From Alphaproteobacteria bacterium (GTDB lineage: Bacteria > Pseudomonadota > Alphaproteobacteria > ATCC43930 > CGMCC-115725): DNA of 7,289 nt. Under the pieces are notes generated by a model. That model did no database searches. It worked only from the letters and a program-made list of their open reading frames with translations, and was not told the DNA's origin. Shown here piece after piece: positions 1-6,483 of the stretch. The stretch is taken from the NCBI GenBank assembly GCA_028866355.1, contig JAGWIH010000111.1, positions 1 through 7,289 on the forward strand. Reading direction: 5' to 3'. Both the position numbers and the translations under genes were made by a program. Within the stretch, counting starts at the first letter, position 1, and every line of letters begins with the position of its first letter.

Positions 1-1
1 G

Positions 2-2194
2 GGCGTGTTGTCGGCGTATGGCATGGGGCTCGCGGATTTGCGCAGCCTCAAGGAGCAGGCGGTCGAAGCAAAGCTGACGCAAGCGGCGGCGGCCGATTTC
101 GAGGCCATCCTCACCACGCTGACCGACGCCGCCAAGGCGGAACTCGCCGCGCAGGGCATCGCCGACACGGACATCGCCGTGTTGCGCAAGGCGCACGTCA
201 AATACGAAGGCACCGACGTGCCGCTGATCGTCGATTACGGCGATGCCGACCGACTGCGCGCGAATTTTGCCGATGCGCACAAGCAGCGTTATGGCTTCGT
301 CGTCGACGACAAGCCGCTCATCGTCGAATCGCTCGGCGTCGAAGCCATTGGCGCGGTTGGCAGCGCGGATGACGGCGTGGTTGGCGCCGAAGCTGGCGGG
401 CCGATGCCGCAGCCGCTCGATCACGTCGGTGTCTTCACTGCCGGTAAAACCTGGGCGGCGCCGGTTTATGCCCGTGCAAAGTTGGCGCTGGGCGACGCCA
501 TCGATGGTCCCGCCGTGGTCGTTGAGGACACCGCGACGACGATGGTCGAACCGGGCTGGCGCGCGCGCGTCGATGCGCGCCGCAATCTGGTGCTCGAACG
601 CGTCGTTCCACGGCCGCGCGCGGTCGCGATCGGTACCCAGGTCGATCCGGTCATGCTCGAGGTCTTCAACAATCTGTTCATGTCGATCGCCGAGCAGATG
701 GGCGTCGCGCTGCAGAACACCGCCTATTCGGTCAACATCAAGGAGCGGCTCGACTTTTCATGTGCGTTATTCGATCGAACCGGCGCGTTGATCGCCAATG
801 CGCCGCACATGCCGGTGCATCTGGGCTCGATGGGCGAAAGCGTCGCCAGCATCATTCGCGCGCGCGCGAACAAGTCTGATGGCCGCGGCATGAAGCGCGG
901 CGACGTTTATGTGCTGAATGCGCCCTATAACGGCGGCACGCATTTGCCCGACGTCACGGTCATCACGCCGGTATTCGCCGAGGACGAATTGGAAGGCGAC
1001 GCGGCCCAGTTCTATGTCGCGTCGCGCGGTCATCAAGCGGATATCGGTGGCATCACGCCCGGCTCGATGCCGCCGTTGAGCCGCACCATTGAAGAAGAGG
1101 GCGTACTGATCGACAATTTTCTGCTGGTCGATGCAGGCCGCTTCCGCGAAGCCGAAACGCGCGCGTTGCTTGCCGGCGGCAAATTCCCCGCGCGCAATCC
1201 CGAGCAAAATCTCGGCGACTTCAAGGCGCAGATCGCCGCCTGCGCGAAGGGCGTACAGGAGCTGCACCGGATGGTGCGTCATTTCGGTCACGATGTTGTC
1301 GAAGCCTACATGGGTCACGTCCAGGACAACGCCGCCGAAGCGGTCCGGCGCGTGCTCGGCCGTCTCAGCGACGGCGAATACGCCGCCGAGATGGATTCGG
1401 GTGCGATGATCCACGTCAAAGTGACGATCGACCGCAATGCGCGGCGCGCGATCGTCGATTTTGCCGGCACCAGTACGCAACTTGCGACCAATTTCAACGC
1501 GCCAGAGGCCGTGTGCAAAGCTGCGGTGCTTTACGTCTTCCGCACGCTGGTCGACGCCGAAATTCCGATGAACGCCGGCTGCTTGGTGCCGATCGACATC
1601 CGCATCCCGCCGGATTCGCTGTTGAGTCCGCGTTATCCGGCCGCCGTCGTGGCGGGCAACGTCGAGACCTCGCAGTGCATCACCGACGCGCTTTATGCCG
1701 CGCTCGGTGCGATGGCGGCGGCGCAGGGCACGATGAACAACTTCACCTTCGGCACGACGCGTTATCAATATTACGAGACGGTCTGCGGCGGCGCCGGCGC
1801 CGGGCCCGGGTTCGACGGCGCATCGGCGGTTCACACCCACATGACCAATTCACGCCTGACCGATCCGGAGGTGCTCGAATGGCGCTTCCCGGTGCTGCTC
1901 GAAAGTTTTTCGATCCGCCGCGGCTCGGGCGGCGCCGGCCGCTGGCGCGGCGGCGACGGCGTCGTGCGGCGCATCCGCTTCCGCGAAGCGATGACAGCGG
2001 CGATCCTCGGCGACCGGCGGCGGATGGCGCCCTTCGGATTAGCCGGTGGCGCAAGTGCGGCCCCGGCGCGCAATTGGGTCGAGCGTGCCGACGGCAAGCG
2101 CGAAGATTTCGGCGGCACGCAGGTGATTGCAGTTGGGCCAGACGACGTTTTCGTGCTCGAAACGCCGGGCGGCGGCGGTTACGGCAAGGCCTAA
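2..2194 (+). CDS. Hydantoinase A/B fusion protein (5-oxoprolinase-type), 5'-truncated by the window edge
   Basis: This is the C-terminal part of a fused hydantoinase/oxoprolinase. The 5-oxoprolinase members are cytoplasmic enzymes that use ATP to open 5-oxo-L-proline to glutamate; other members act on hydantoins or related cyclic amides. About 730 residues are visible, and family fusions are usually near 1200, so roughly the first 500 (N-terminal HyuA part) lie upstream. The frame is open to the left edge and the first residues (VLSAYGMGLADLR) are internal family sequence, so the GTG at 5 is not the start. Counting from that GTG, residues 1-205 are the HyuA C-terminal part (YEGTD, then HKQRYGF) and about 214-727 the HyuB domain. 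HyuB hallmarks are RGHQADIGGITPGSMPP (341-357), NVETSQ (552-557), GGAGAGPGFDGAS (595-607), HTHMTNSRLTDPE (610-622), RRGSGGAGRWRGGDG and the terminal GGGGYG. Its TAA overlaps the stop of the convergent transporter gene. 5-Oxoprolinase is favoured because A and B are fused, but the substrate is inferred. Family call very sure, substrate moderate. Confidence 0.93.
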   Translation, partial: GVLSAYGMGLADLRSLKEQAVEAKLTQAAAADFEAILTTLTDAAKAELAAQGIADTDIAVLRKAHVKYEGTDVPLIVDYGDADRLRANFADAHKQRYGFVVDDKPLIVESLGVEAIGAVGSADDGVVGAEAGGPMPQPLDHVGVFTAGKTWAAPVYARAKLALGDAIDGPAVVVEDTATTMVEPGWRARVDARRNLVLERVVPRPRAVAIGTQVDPVMLEVFNNLFMSIAEQMGVALQNTAYSVNIKERLDFSCALFDRTGALIANAPHMPVHLGSMGESVASIIRARANKSDGRGMKRGDVYVLNAPYNGGTHLPDVTVITPVFAEDELEGDAAQFYVASRGHQADIGGITPGSMPPLSRTIEEEGVLIDNFLLVDAGRFREAETRALLAGGKFPARNPEQNLGDFKAQIAACAKGVQELHRMVRHFGHDVVEAYMGHVQDNAAEAVRRVLGRLSDGEYAAEMDSGAMIHVKVTIDRNARRAIVDFAGTSTQLATNFNAPEAVCKAAVLYVFRTLVDAEIPMNAGCLVPIDIRIPPDSLLSPRYPAAVVAGNVETSQCITDALYAALGAMAAAQGTMNNFTFGTTRYQYYETVCGGAGAGPGFDGASAVHTHMTNSRLTDPEVLEWRFPVLLESFSIRRGSGGAGRWRGGDGVVRRIRFREAMTAAILGDRRRMAPFGLAGGASAAPARNWVERADGKREDFGGTQVIAVGPDDVFVLETPGGGGYGKA

Positions 2195-3138
2195 TCCATT
2201 GGCGCGATGAGCGGCTTGCGCCGCGTGCTGGTGGCGAGCCAAACACCGAACAGCACGATGGCGATACCGACAACGTGATACGGATGCAACGCTTCGCCGA
2301 GCGTGAATACCGCCAGCACGGTAGCGAAGGCGGGTAGCAGGTGCGACGTGAAGCCGGCGCGGTTCGCACCGACCATCTCGACGCCTTTGTTCCAACAGAT
2401 ATACGCGAGGAACGACGCGAAGATTCCAGTGTAGAGCACGGCAAAGCCGCCGAGCGGCGTCGGCTCCGGCAGGCCGAAAAACACCGCCTCGAATACCAAA
2501 GCGGGCGCGACAAGAATCAGGCCGGCAATGTTGACGGCGAAGAGCAGTCCCAGCGTATCGAGCGATTTGGGCGCGCGGCGCAAGAGCACGCAATAGAATC
2601 CCCACGCCGGCATGGCGAGAAGAATGACCAGATCGCCGATGTTGAAGTGTAGATGCACCAGCTGGGCGAGGGTGCCACGGCTGATGATGACGACGATGCC
2701 GCAGAACGACAACACCATGCCGATGAGTTGGCGCGGCGTGACCGTTTCACCGTCGAGCAGCCACGAAATCGCGATGATGTAGAGCGGTGCAGCCGAATTC
2801 ATCAACACGGCATTGATCGCGGTGGTGTAGCGCAGCCCGGTGTAAATCACGATCTGGAAAAATCCGAGACCGAGGAAACCCATCGTCGCGATCAGCAGCC
2901 AATGCCGCCGAATGATCGCGCCTTTGCCACGGAGTCGCGGAATCGCCAGCGGTGCAAGACAGATCGCCGAAACCGTCCAACGGCCGAAGGTCAACGCGAC
3001 CGGCGGAATGACAGTGTGTGCGGCGCGGCCGAGCACCCAGTTCCCCGACCAGAACAGGTTGCACAACGCCAACAGCAGGTAAGGATAAAGCGCCTCGATG
3101 CGGCTGACGGGACGCGTGTGCGCAGGCGCGGCGGGCAT
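2191..3138 (-). CDS. DMT-superfamily (EamA) transporter
   Basis: A 315-residue inner-membrane protein of the drug/metabolite transporter superfamily, whose members export or import small metabolites such as amino acids. Ten hydrophobic helices can be picked out (roughly 18-35, 45-65, 81-100, 104-128, 135-152, 166-186, 197-217, 228-248, 259-281, 287-303). They form two EamA repeats, about 18-152 and 167-303. Each repeat ends in the family pattern: a GLRYTTAINAVLMNSAAPL stretch followed by GETVTPRQLIG, and GANRAGFTSHLLP followed by GEALHPYHVVG. The C-terminus is basic (STRRK), as expected for a cytoplasmic tail. The ATG at 3138 is chosen because it leaves a short polar leader before helix 1, has a weak purine run (GAGAG) just upstream, and matches the usual length of about 300. 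The frame stays open far upstream, but that sequence is antisense to the neighbouring oxidoreductase. It is divergent from the oxidoreductase (84-base gap) and its stop overlaps the hydantoinase stop. Substrate cannot be assigned. Confidence 0.92.
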   Translation of the reverse strand: MPAAPAHTRPVSRIEALYPYLLLALCNLFWSGNWVLGRAAHTVIPPVALTFGRWTVSAICLAPLAIPRLRGKGAIIRRHWLLIATMGFLGLGFFQIVIYTGLRYTTAINAVLMNSAAPLYIIAISWLLDGETVTPRQLIGMVLSFCGIVVIISRGTLAQLVHLHFNIGDLVILLAMPAWGFYCVLLRRAPKSLDTLGLLFAVNIAGLILVAPALVFEAVFFGLPEPTPLGGFAVLYTGIFASFLAYICWNKGVEMVGANRAGFTSHLLPAFATVLAVFTLGEALHPYHVVGIAIVLFGVWLATSTRRKPLIAPMD

Positions 3139-3161
3139 GGGCGCTCTCGAAGATGTCGTTG

Positions 3162-3195
3162 GAGATTGTCGGTCTCGCGTCCCTGCGTCAATCTC
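3162..3195. promoter_or_regulatory. Imperfect inverted repeat in the divergent intergenic region; candidate operator
   Basis: The 84 bases between the transporter start (3138, minus) and the oxidoreductase start (3223, plus) contain the arms gagattgtcg (3162-3171) and cgtcaatctc (3186-3195). They are reverse complements at 9 of 10 positions around a 14-base spacer. The position, between two divergent starts, fits a regulator site controlling one or both genes, or a 5'-leader hairpin. I see no convincing -35/-10 pair. No regulator gene is in the window. The call rests on symmetry and location only and could be chance. Confidence 0.3.
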
Positions 3196-3211
3196 GGCAT
3201 GATCGGATTGC

Positions 3212-3216
3212 AGGGA
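3212..3216 (+). promoter_or_regulatory. Ribosome binding site that decides the oxidoreductase start
   Basis: AGGGA lies six bases before the ATG at 3223. The in-frame ATG at 3217 touches this site, leaving no spacer, and the ATG at 3199 lies upstream of it with no comparable purine run. This favours 3223 as the start. It also places the FAD-binding strand immediately after a short leader, as is normal for the fold. Confidence 0.65.
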
Positions 3217-3222
3217 ATGCAC

Positions 3223-4377
3223 ATGCGCGAGTCGGTCGAATGCGTGGTTATCGGCGCCGGCGTTATCGGACTCGCGGTGGCGCGCGCGCTGGCGTTGAGC
3301 CGCCGGACCGTTCTGGTCATCGAAAAAGAGCGCTATATCGGCGCGCATACCTCGTCGCGCAACAGCGAGATCATCCATGCCGGGCTCTACTACCCGGCAG
3401 GCAGCCTTAAGGCGCGGTTCTGTGTCGCCGGACGCAAGCGCCTCTACGAATATTGCGCCGCGCGCGGTGTCGCGATGAAGCGCATCGGCAAGCTCGTCGT
3501 CGCGACTGACGAGACCGAAATCCCGCTGCTGGCGAAGGTCATGGCGCACGCCGAGGCCAATGGCGTCGATGATCTGGAACTGCTCGATGCCAAGGCGGCG
3601 CGAACGCTGGAGCCCGCGGTCGCCTGCGTCGCCGCGTTCCATTCGCCGTCCACCGGATTGGTCGACAGCCACGCCTTGATGCTGAGTTTGCAGGGCGAGG
3701 CCGAGGCGCATGGTGCGGTGGTGGCGCTGCGTTCCGAAGTCGCTTCCGGTCGGGTGCATGACGCCGGCGGCTTTACGCTCGAAATCGCCGGCGACGAGCC
3801 GATGACGCTCGCGTGCAAGATCCTGATCAACGCGGCCGGCCTTTATGCGCCCGGTATTGCGCGGCGCCTCGCCGGTGTGCCGTCGGACAGCATTCCGCAC
3901 GATTATTATTGCCGCGGCGTCTACTTCACGCTGCCAGGCAAGGCGCCGTTCCAGCGTCCGGTCTATCCGGTGCCCGAGCATGCGGGTCTCGGTGTCCATT
4001 ACACGCCCGATCTCGCCGGCCAAGGCCGCTTCGGTCCGGACACTGAATGGATCGACGGCATCGATTATACGGTCGACCCAAAGCGCGGCGCGCGTTTCTA
4101 TGCCGCGATCCGCAAGTATTGGCCGGGACTTCCCGACGGTGCATTGCAGCCGGGTTATGCCGGCATTCGACCGAAAATCAGCAGCCGCGATGAGCCGGCC
4201 GCCGACTTTCGCATCGATGGTTCCGAACGCCACGGCATTGCCGGTCTGGTCAATCTCTTCGGCATCGAATCGCCGGGTCTGACGAGTTCGCTCGCCATCG
4301 CCGATTACGTCGCCGCGCTCGTCAATGCGCCGGCGGCGTCGTCGGCTCCGCCGGTCCGCGCTCGACCAGCACCATGA
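3223..4377 (+). CDS. FAD-dependent oxidoreductase, L-2-hydroxyglutarate oxidase-like (DAO family)
   Basis: A 384-residue flavoprotein of the DAO/LhgO-like family. Members oxidise 2-hydroxy acids, amino acids or similar substrates and pass electrons to oxygen or the respiratory chain. The N-terminal Rossmann motif is VVIGAGVIG (glycines 11, 13, 16), and E34 ends the second strand where the FAD ribose is usually held. The stretch SSRNSEIIHAGLYYPAGSLK (44-63) is the segment that typifies the L-2-hydroxyglutarate oxidase group. STGLVDS (144-150), a second FAD strand ending INAAGLYAP (202-210), and a closing segment YAGIRPKIS then FGIESPGLTSS (346-356) complete the fold. Compared with E. coli LhgO as I recall it, HNSG is replaced by RNSE and the C-terminal SPA segment by ESPG, so L-2-hydroxyglutarate is not assured as substrate. 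The last 18 residues (from V367) are an Ala/Pro-rich tail encoded entirely in the overlap with the convergent PCu(A)C gene. ATGs at 3199 and 3217 are possible alternative starts. Family sure, substrate uncertain. Confidence 0.88.
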   Translation: MRESVECVVIGAGVIGLAVARALALSRRTVLVIEKERYIGAHTSSRNSEIIHAGLYYPAGSLKARFCVAGRKRLYEYCAARGVAMKRIGKLVVATDETEIPLLAKVMAHAEANGVDDLELLDAKAARTLEPAVACVAAFHSPSTGLVDSHALMLSLQGEAEAHGAVVALRSEVASGRVHDAGGFTLEIAGDEPMTLACKILINAAGLYAPGIARRLAGVPSDSIPHDYYCRGVYFTLPGKAPFQRPVYPVPEHAGLGVHYTPDLAGQGRFGPDTEWIDGIDYTVDPKRGARFYAAIRKYWPGLPDGALQPGYAGIRPKISSRDEPAADFRIDGSERHGIAGLVNLFGIESPGLTSSLAIADYVAALVNAPAASSAPPVRARPAP

Positions 4378-4783
4378 CCGTCGTTTCGCCGGCGGCGGCA
4401 AAACGCAGCGTCAGCGGAAAATCGTCGCCGACGGCGAGCTTGCGCTTGATGCTTTGCAGCACAATACGGCGTCCGCCGGGCTGCAGCGCAGCCGGCTGCT
4501 TCGCGGGCAAAACGAAGGCGTCAACGGGGCGGTTGCCATAATCCTGAAACAACACCGCATTGGCGATCGGCGTCGCGGCGCCGGTCAGCCGGTCGGGCTT
4601 GTCGGCCATATTCGCCAGCGCCATAAAGACAGCGGCGATATCGCTGGTCGACGGCTCGGCCCACGGATGGCCGATCTCGATTTTGCCGAAGGTGTAGGAA
4701 TGCGCGCGGACCGCTGACGCGCCGAAGGGCGCTGTCAACAGGGTCAGCGGCACAAGGAGCAAGCTGCGGCGATTGACGCGCAT
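4322..4783 (-). CDS. Exported PCu(A)C-domain (copper chaperone-like) protein lacking canonical ligands
   Basis: A 153-residue small exported protein of the PCu(A)C fold. True members are periplasmic chaperones that deliver Cu(I) to cytochrome c oxidase. Residues 1-27 form a signal peptide: basic MRVNRR, a hydrophobic core, and a VRA site giving a mature N-terminus at H28. NRRSLL also fits the twin-arginine pattern, so Tat export is possible. The fold is recognised from IEIGHPWAEPS (about 35-45), DRLTGAATPIA (64-74), LQPGGRRIVLQSIK (100-113) and VGDDFPLTLRF (118-128). The usual ligand set (His of VELH, a Met about ten residues later, then HxM after PGG) is not retained: the first His aligns to Q80, and HxM to R106 and V108. 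It may not bind copper the standard way; H28 and H39 are other candidate ligands. The start is 31 bases from the divergent ald start, without a clear ribosome binding site. The 3' end overlaps the oxidoreductase by 56 bases. Family call good, copper role doubtful. Confidence 0.75.
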   Translation of the reverse strand: MRVNRRSLLLVPLTLLTAPFGASAVRAHSYTFGKIEIGHPWAEPSTSDIAAVFMALANMADKPDRLTGAATPIANAVLFQDYGNRPVDAFVLPAKQPAALQPGGRRIVLQSIKRKLAVGDDFPLTLRFAAAGETTVMVLVERGPAEPTTPPAH

Positions 4784-4814
4784 TTTAGCGAATTCGATAA
4801 AAGCGGAGACAACG
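4784..4814. promoter_or_regulatory. 31-base divergent intergenic region between the PCu(A)C gene and ald
   Basis: These 31 bases separate two divergent ATGs (4783 minus, 4815 plus). They are clearly AT-richer than the surroundings and contain the 8-base palindrome cgaattcg (4789-4796). Two full promoters with leaders cannot fit here, so at least one promoter must lie inside the opposite gene or overlap it. I see no convincing -35/-10 pair. The regulatory role is inferred from position alone. Confidence 0.4.
4805..4808 (+). promoter_or_regulatory. ald: Ribosome binding site of ald
   Basis: GGAG sits six bases upstream of the ATG at 4815, an ideal spacing. It settles the start there rather than at the in-frame TTG at 4773, which would add 14 residues not typical of the family and would overlap the divergent gene's start. 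Confidence 0.8.
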
Positions 4815-5945
4815 ATGCTGGTCGGCGTGCCGAAAGAGATCAAGACCCATGAATACCGCGTCGGACTGGTGCCGGGAAGCGTGCGCGAGCTGGTTCATCA
4901 TGGTCAGACGGTCGTGGTCGAAAGCGGCGCGGGCAGCGGCGCTGGTTTCGACGACGACGCGTATCGCCGTGCTGGCGCGAGCATTGCAGCCAACGCCGCC
5001 GACGTCTTCGCCAAGGCCGAGCTGATCGTCAAGGTCAAGGAGCCGCAGCCGCCGGAAATCGCGCTACTGCGTCGCGGCCAGGTGTTGTTCGCGTATCTCC
5101 ATCTCGCCGCCGATCGCAAACAGACCGATGGCTTGTTGCGGTCGGGCGCAACCTGCATCGCCTATGAGACGGTCACCGACGAACGCGGTGGGCTGCCGCT
5201 GCTGGCGCCGATGAGCGAGGTCGCCGGCCGCATGGCGATTCAGGTCGGCGCGCATTACCTCGAGAAAGAGCAGGGCGGTGCCGGCGTGCTGCTCGGCGGC
5301 GTGCCGGGCGTATCGGCCGCGCGCGTGGTCGTCTTGGGGGGCGGCGTCGCTGGCACCAATGCCGCGCGCGTTGCCATGGGCATGGAGGCGCATGTCACCG
5401 TCATCGACAAGCAACTGGCGCGGCTTTATGCGCTCGACCTGCAATTCGGGTCGCAACTCCATACCCTGTTCTCGACGGTCGAAAATATCGAACGCGAGGT
5501 CGTCGGGGCCGATCTGGTGATTGGCGCGGCGCTGGTTGCCGGCGCCGCGACGCCGAAGCTGGTGACACGCGACATGGTGAAGCGCATGCGCGCGGGCTCG
5601 GTGCTCGTCGACATCTCGATCGATCAGGGCGGCTGCTGCGAAACCAGCCGGCCGACGACACACGCCGATCCGACCTACATCGAGGAAGGCGTCATCCATT
5701 ATTGCGTGACCAACATGCCTGGCGCGGTCGCGCGCACATCGACCTTCGCGCTCAACAACGCAACGTTGCCGTTCGTGCTCGCTTTGGCGCAGAAGGGCTG
5801 GCAACGCGCGCTTGCCGACGATCGCAATCTGATGGCCGGCCTCAATATCCAGGCCGGCCGCATCACCCACCCGGCGGTCGCGCAGTCGCTCGGCGCTGCC
5901 TATCTCGCGCTCGAGCCAACGGCCGGACCAACCGGCGGCGCGTAG
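4815..5945 (+). CDS. ald: Alanine dehydrogenase
   Basis: A 376-residue cytoplasmic enzyme catalysing the reversible NAD-dependent oxidative deamination of L-alanine to pyruvate and ammonium. It allows growth on alanine, or ammonium assimilation in reverse. The N-terminal family signature GVPKEIKTHEYRVGLVP is present. Residues corresponding to the characterised Mycobacterium tuberculosis enzyme fall at the same numbers: R15 and K75 (in VKVKEP) for substrate, H96 (in YLHLA) and D270 (in DISIDQGG) for catalysis. The NAD-binding Rossmann motif is LGGGVAG (G175, G177, G180), with D198 at the end of the next strand, which favours NAD over NADP. The closing HYCVTNMPGAVARTST segment (295-310) is also typical. 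Length matches the family (about 370), with a short Gly/Pro-rich tail. The start is fixed by a good ribosome binding site. It is divergent from the PCu(A)C gene and convergent with atpF, with one base between stop codons, and it appears intact. Membrane-bound transhydrogenase alpha (PntA) is a paralogous fold, but the length and residues fit Ald. Confidence 0.97.
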   Translation: MLVGVPKEIKTHEYRVGLVPGSVRELVHHGQTVVVESGAGSGAGFDDDAYRRAGASIAANAADVFAKAELIVKVKEPQPPEIALLRRGQVLFAYLHLAADRKQTDGLLRSGATCIAYETVTDERGGLPLLAPMSEVAGRMAIQVGAHYLEKEQGGAGVLLGGVPGVSAARVVVLGGGVAGTNAARVAMGMEAHVTVIDKQLARLYALDLQFGSQLHTLFSTVENIEREVVGADLVIGAALVAGAATPKLVTRDMVKRMRAGSVLVDISIDQGGCCETSRPTTHADPTYIEEGVIHYCVTNMPGAVARTSTFALNNATLPFVLALAQKGWQRALADDRNLMAGLNIQAGRITHPAVAQSLGAAYLALEPTAGPTGGA

Positions 5946-5946
5946 T

Positions 5947-6471
5947 TCAATATTCGGTGCGGCGTTGGAATGCTTCGGCGATGCCGGCAATCGACGAATC
6001 GATGAGCTGGTTGCCCTGCTCTGTGTTGATCGTCTGGCGCAGGACGATTTCGGTCGCCCGACACGCCAGCACGGCGGCTTGCTGTTGAATCTCCTCGACC
6101 GCGGCGTGACGCGCCGCAATGATTTGTTCCTCGACCATCTGCTCTCGCCGCTTTGCGACTGCATGCGCGTCGGCGATCATTTTTGTGGCGAGCCGTTCGG
6201 CATCGCGCGACGCGGCAGCGAGCATGTCGCGCGCCTGAGCCAGAGCTTGGTTCTTCCGCGTCTCGGCGTCTTTCAGCATGCTTTCCGCCTCGGCGCGCAG
6301 GCGGGCGGCTTCATCGAGCTGGCGGCGAATGTCCGTGCTGCGGTCGTCGAGGACCGTGACGATGGCTGCGACGACCTTTCGTCCCGCGAGCGCCAGGAAG
6401 ATGAGGACGGCGACGGCGACCCAGAAGGTCCCTTTGGCCCAGATGATTCCTTGTAGCGCCGCGTATTCCAT
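5947..6471 (-). CDS. atpF: ATP synthase Fo subunit b
   Basis: A 174-residue subunit b of the F1Fo ATP synthase peripheral stalk, which holds F1 stationary against the rotating c-ring. One membrane helix lies near the N-terminus (about 15-36, TFWVAVAVLIFLALAG). It is followed by a long charged, alanine-rich helix (about 40-160) with heptad-like spacing, expected to form a coiled coil with b'. The RKVVAAIVTVLDDRSTDIRRQL stretch after the membrane helix is the usual hinge region. It is the last gene of the visible Fo cluster. The ATG lies 10 bases after the atpG stop, with an AAGG site overlapping that stop, so translation is probably coupled. No delta or F1 gene follows: the next gene downstream is the convergent ald. 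Intact and confidently identified. Confidence 0.95.
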   Translation of the reverse strand: MEYAALQGIIWAKGTFWVAVAVLIFLALAGRKVVAAIVTVLDDRSTDIRRQLDEAARLRAEAESMLKDAETRKNQALAQARDMLAAASRDAERLATKMIADAHAVAKRREQMVEEQIIAARHAAVEEIQQQAAVLACRATEIVLRQTINTEQGNQLIDSSIAGIAEAFQRRTEY

Positions 6472-6479
6472 GGTCGGCG

Positions 6480-6483
6480 CCTT
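6480..6483 (-). promoter_or_regulatory. atpF: Ribosome binding site of atpF overlapping the atpG stop
   Basis: On the minus strand the sequence reads TAAGG, so the AAGG core shares two bases with the TAA stop of atpG. It lies eight bases before the atpF ATG. This arrangement favours translational coupling and roughly matched output of b' and b, which are needed one to one in the stalk. Confidence 0.65.

Noticed and set aside
558..581. ggcgcgc / gcgcgcc inverted repeat
   Set aside because: It lies within conserved coding sequence of the hydantoinase A part and is explained by Arg/Ala codons in GC-rich DNA.
767..1840. 357-codon open frame antisense to the hydantoinase gene
   Set aside because: It is rich in Arg, His, Asp and Ala without any recognisable domain, as expected from the opposite strand of a GC-rich gene. 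The plus-strand frame carries clear family motifs throughout.
2653..3222. In-frame extension of the oxidoreductase upstream to 2653
   Set aside because: It is antisense to the transporter, low-complexity and basic, and precedes the FAD-binding strand that should sit at the N-terminus. The ribosome binding site supports 3223.
4330..4354. GC-rich 7-base inverted repeat in the convergent overlap, as a possible terminator
   Set aside because: The loop is 11 bases and there is no T-run on either side. Such short GC repeats are expected by chance in this sequence, so it is not called as a terminator.
3139..4401. Long upstream extension of the transporter frame (about 420 extra codons)
   Set aside because: It runs antisense across the whole oxidoreductase gene, has Arg/His-rich composition and no motif. 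The transporter fold begins normally at the ATG at 3138.
5064..6164. 366-codon frame antisense to ald
   Set aside because: Compositionally a shadow (Arg/His/Ala-rich) with no domain, while ald on the other strand has every catalytic residue.
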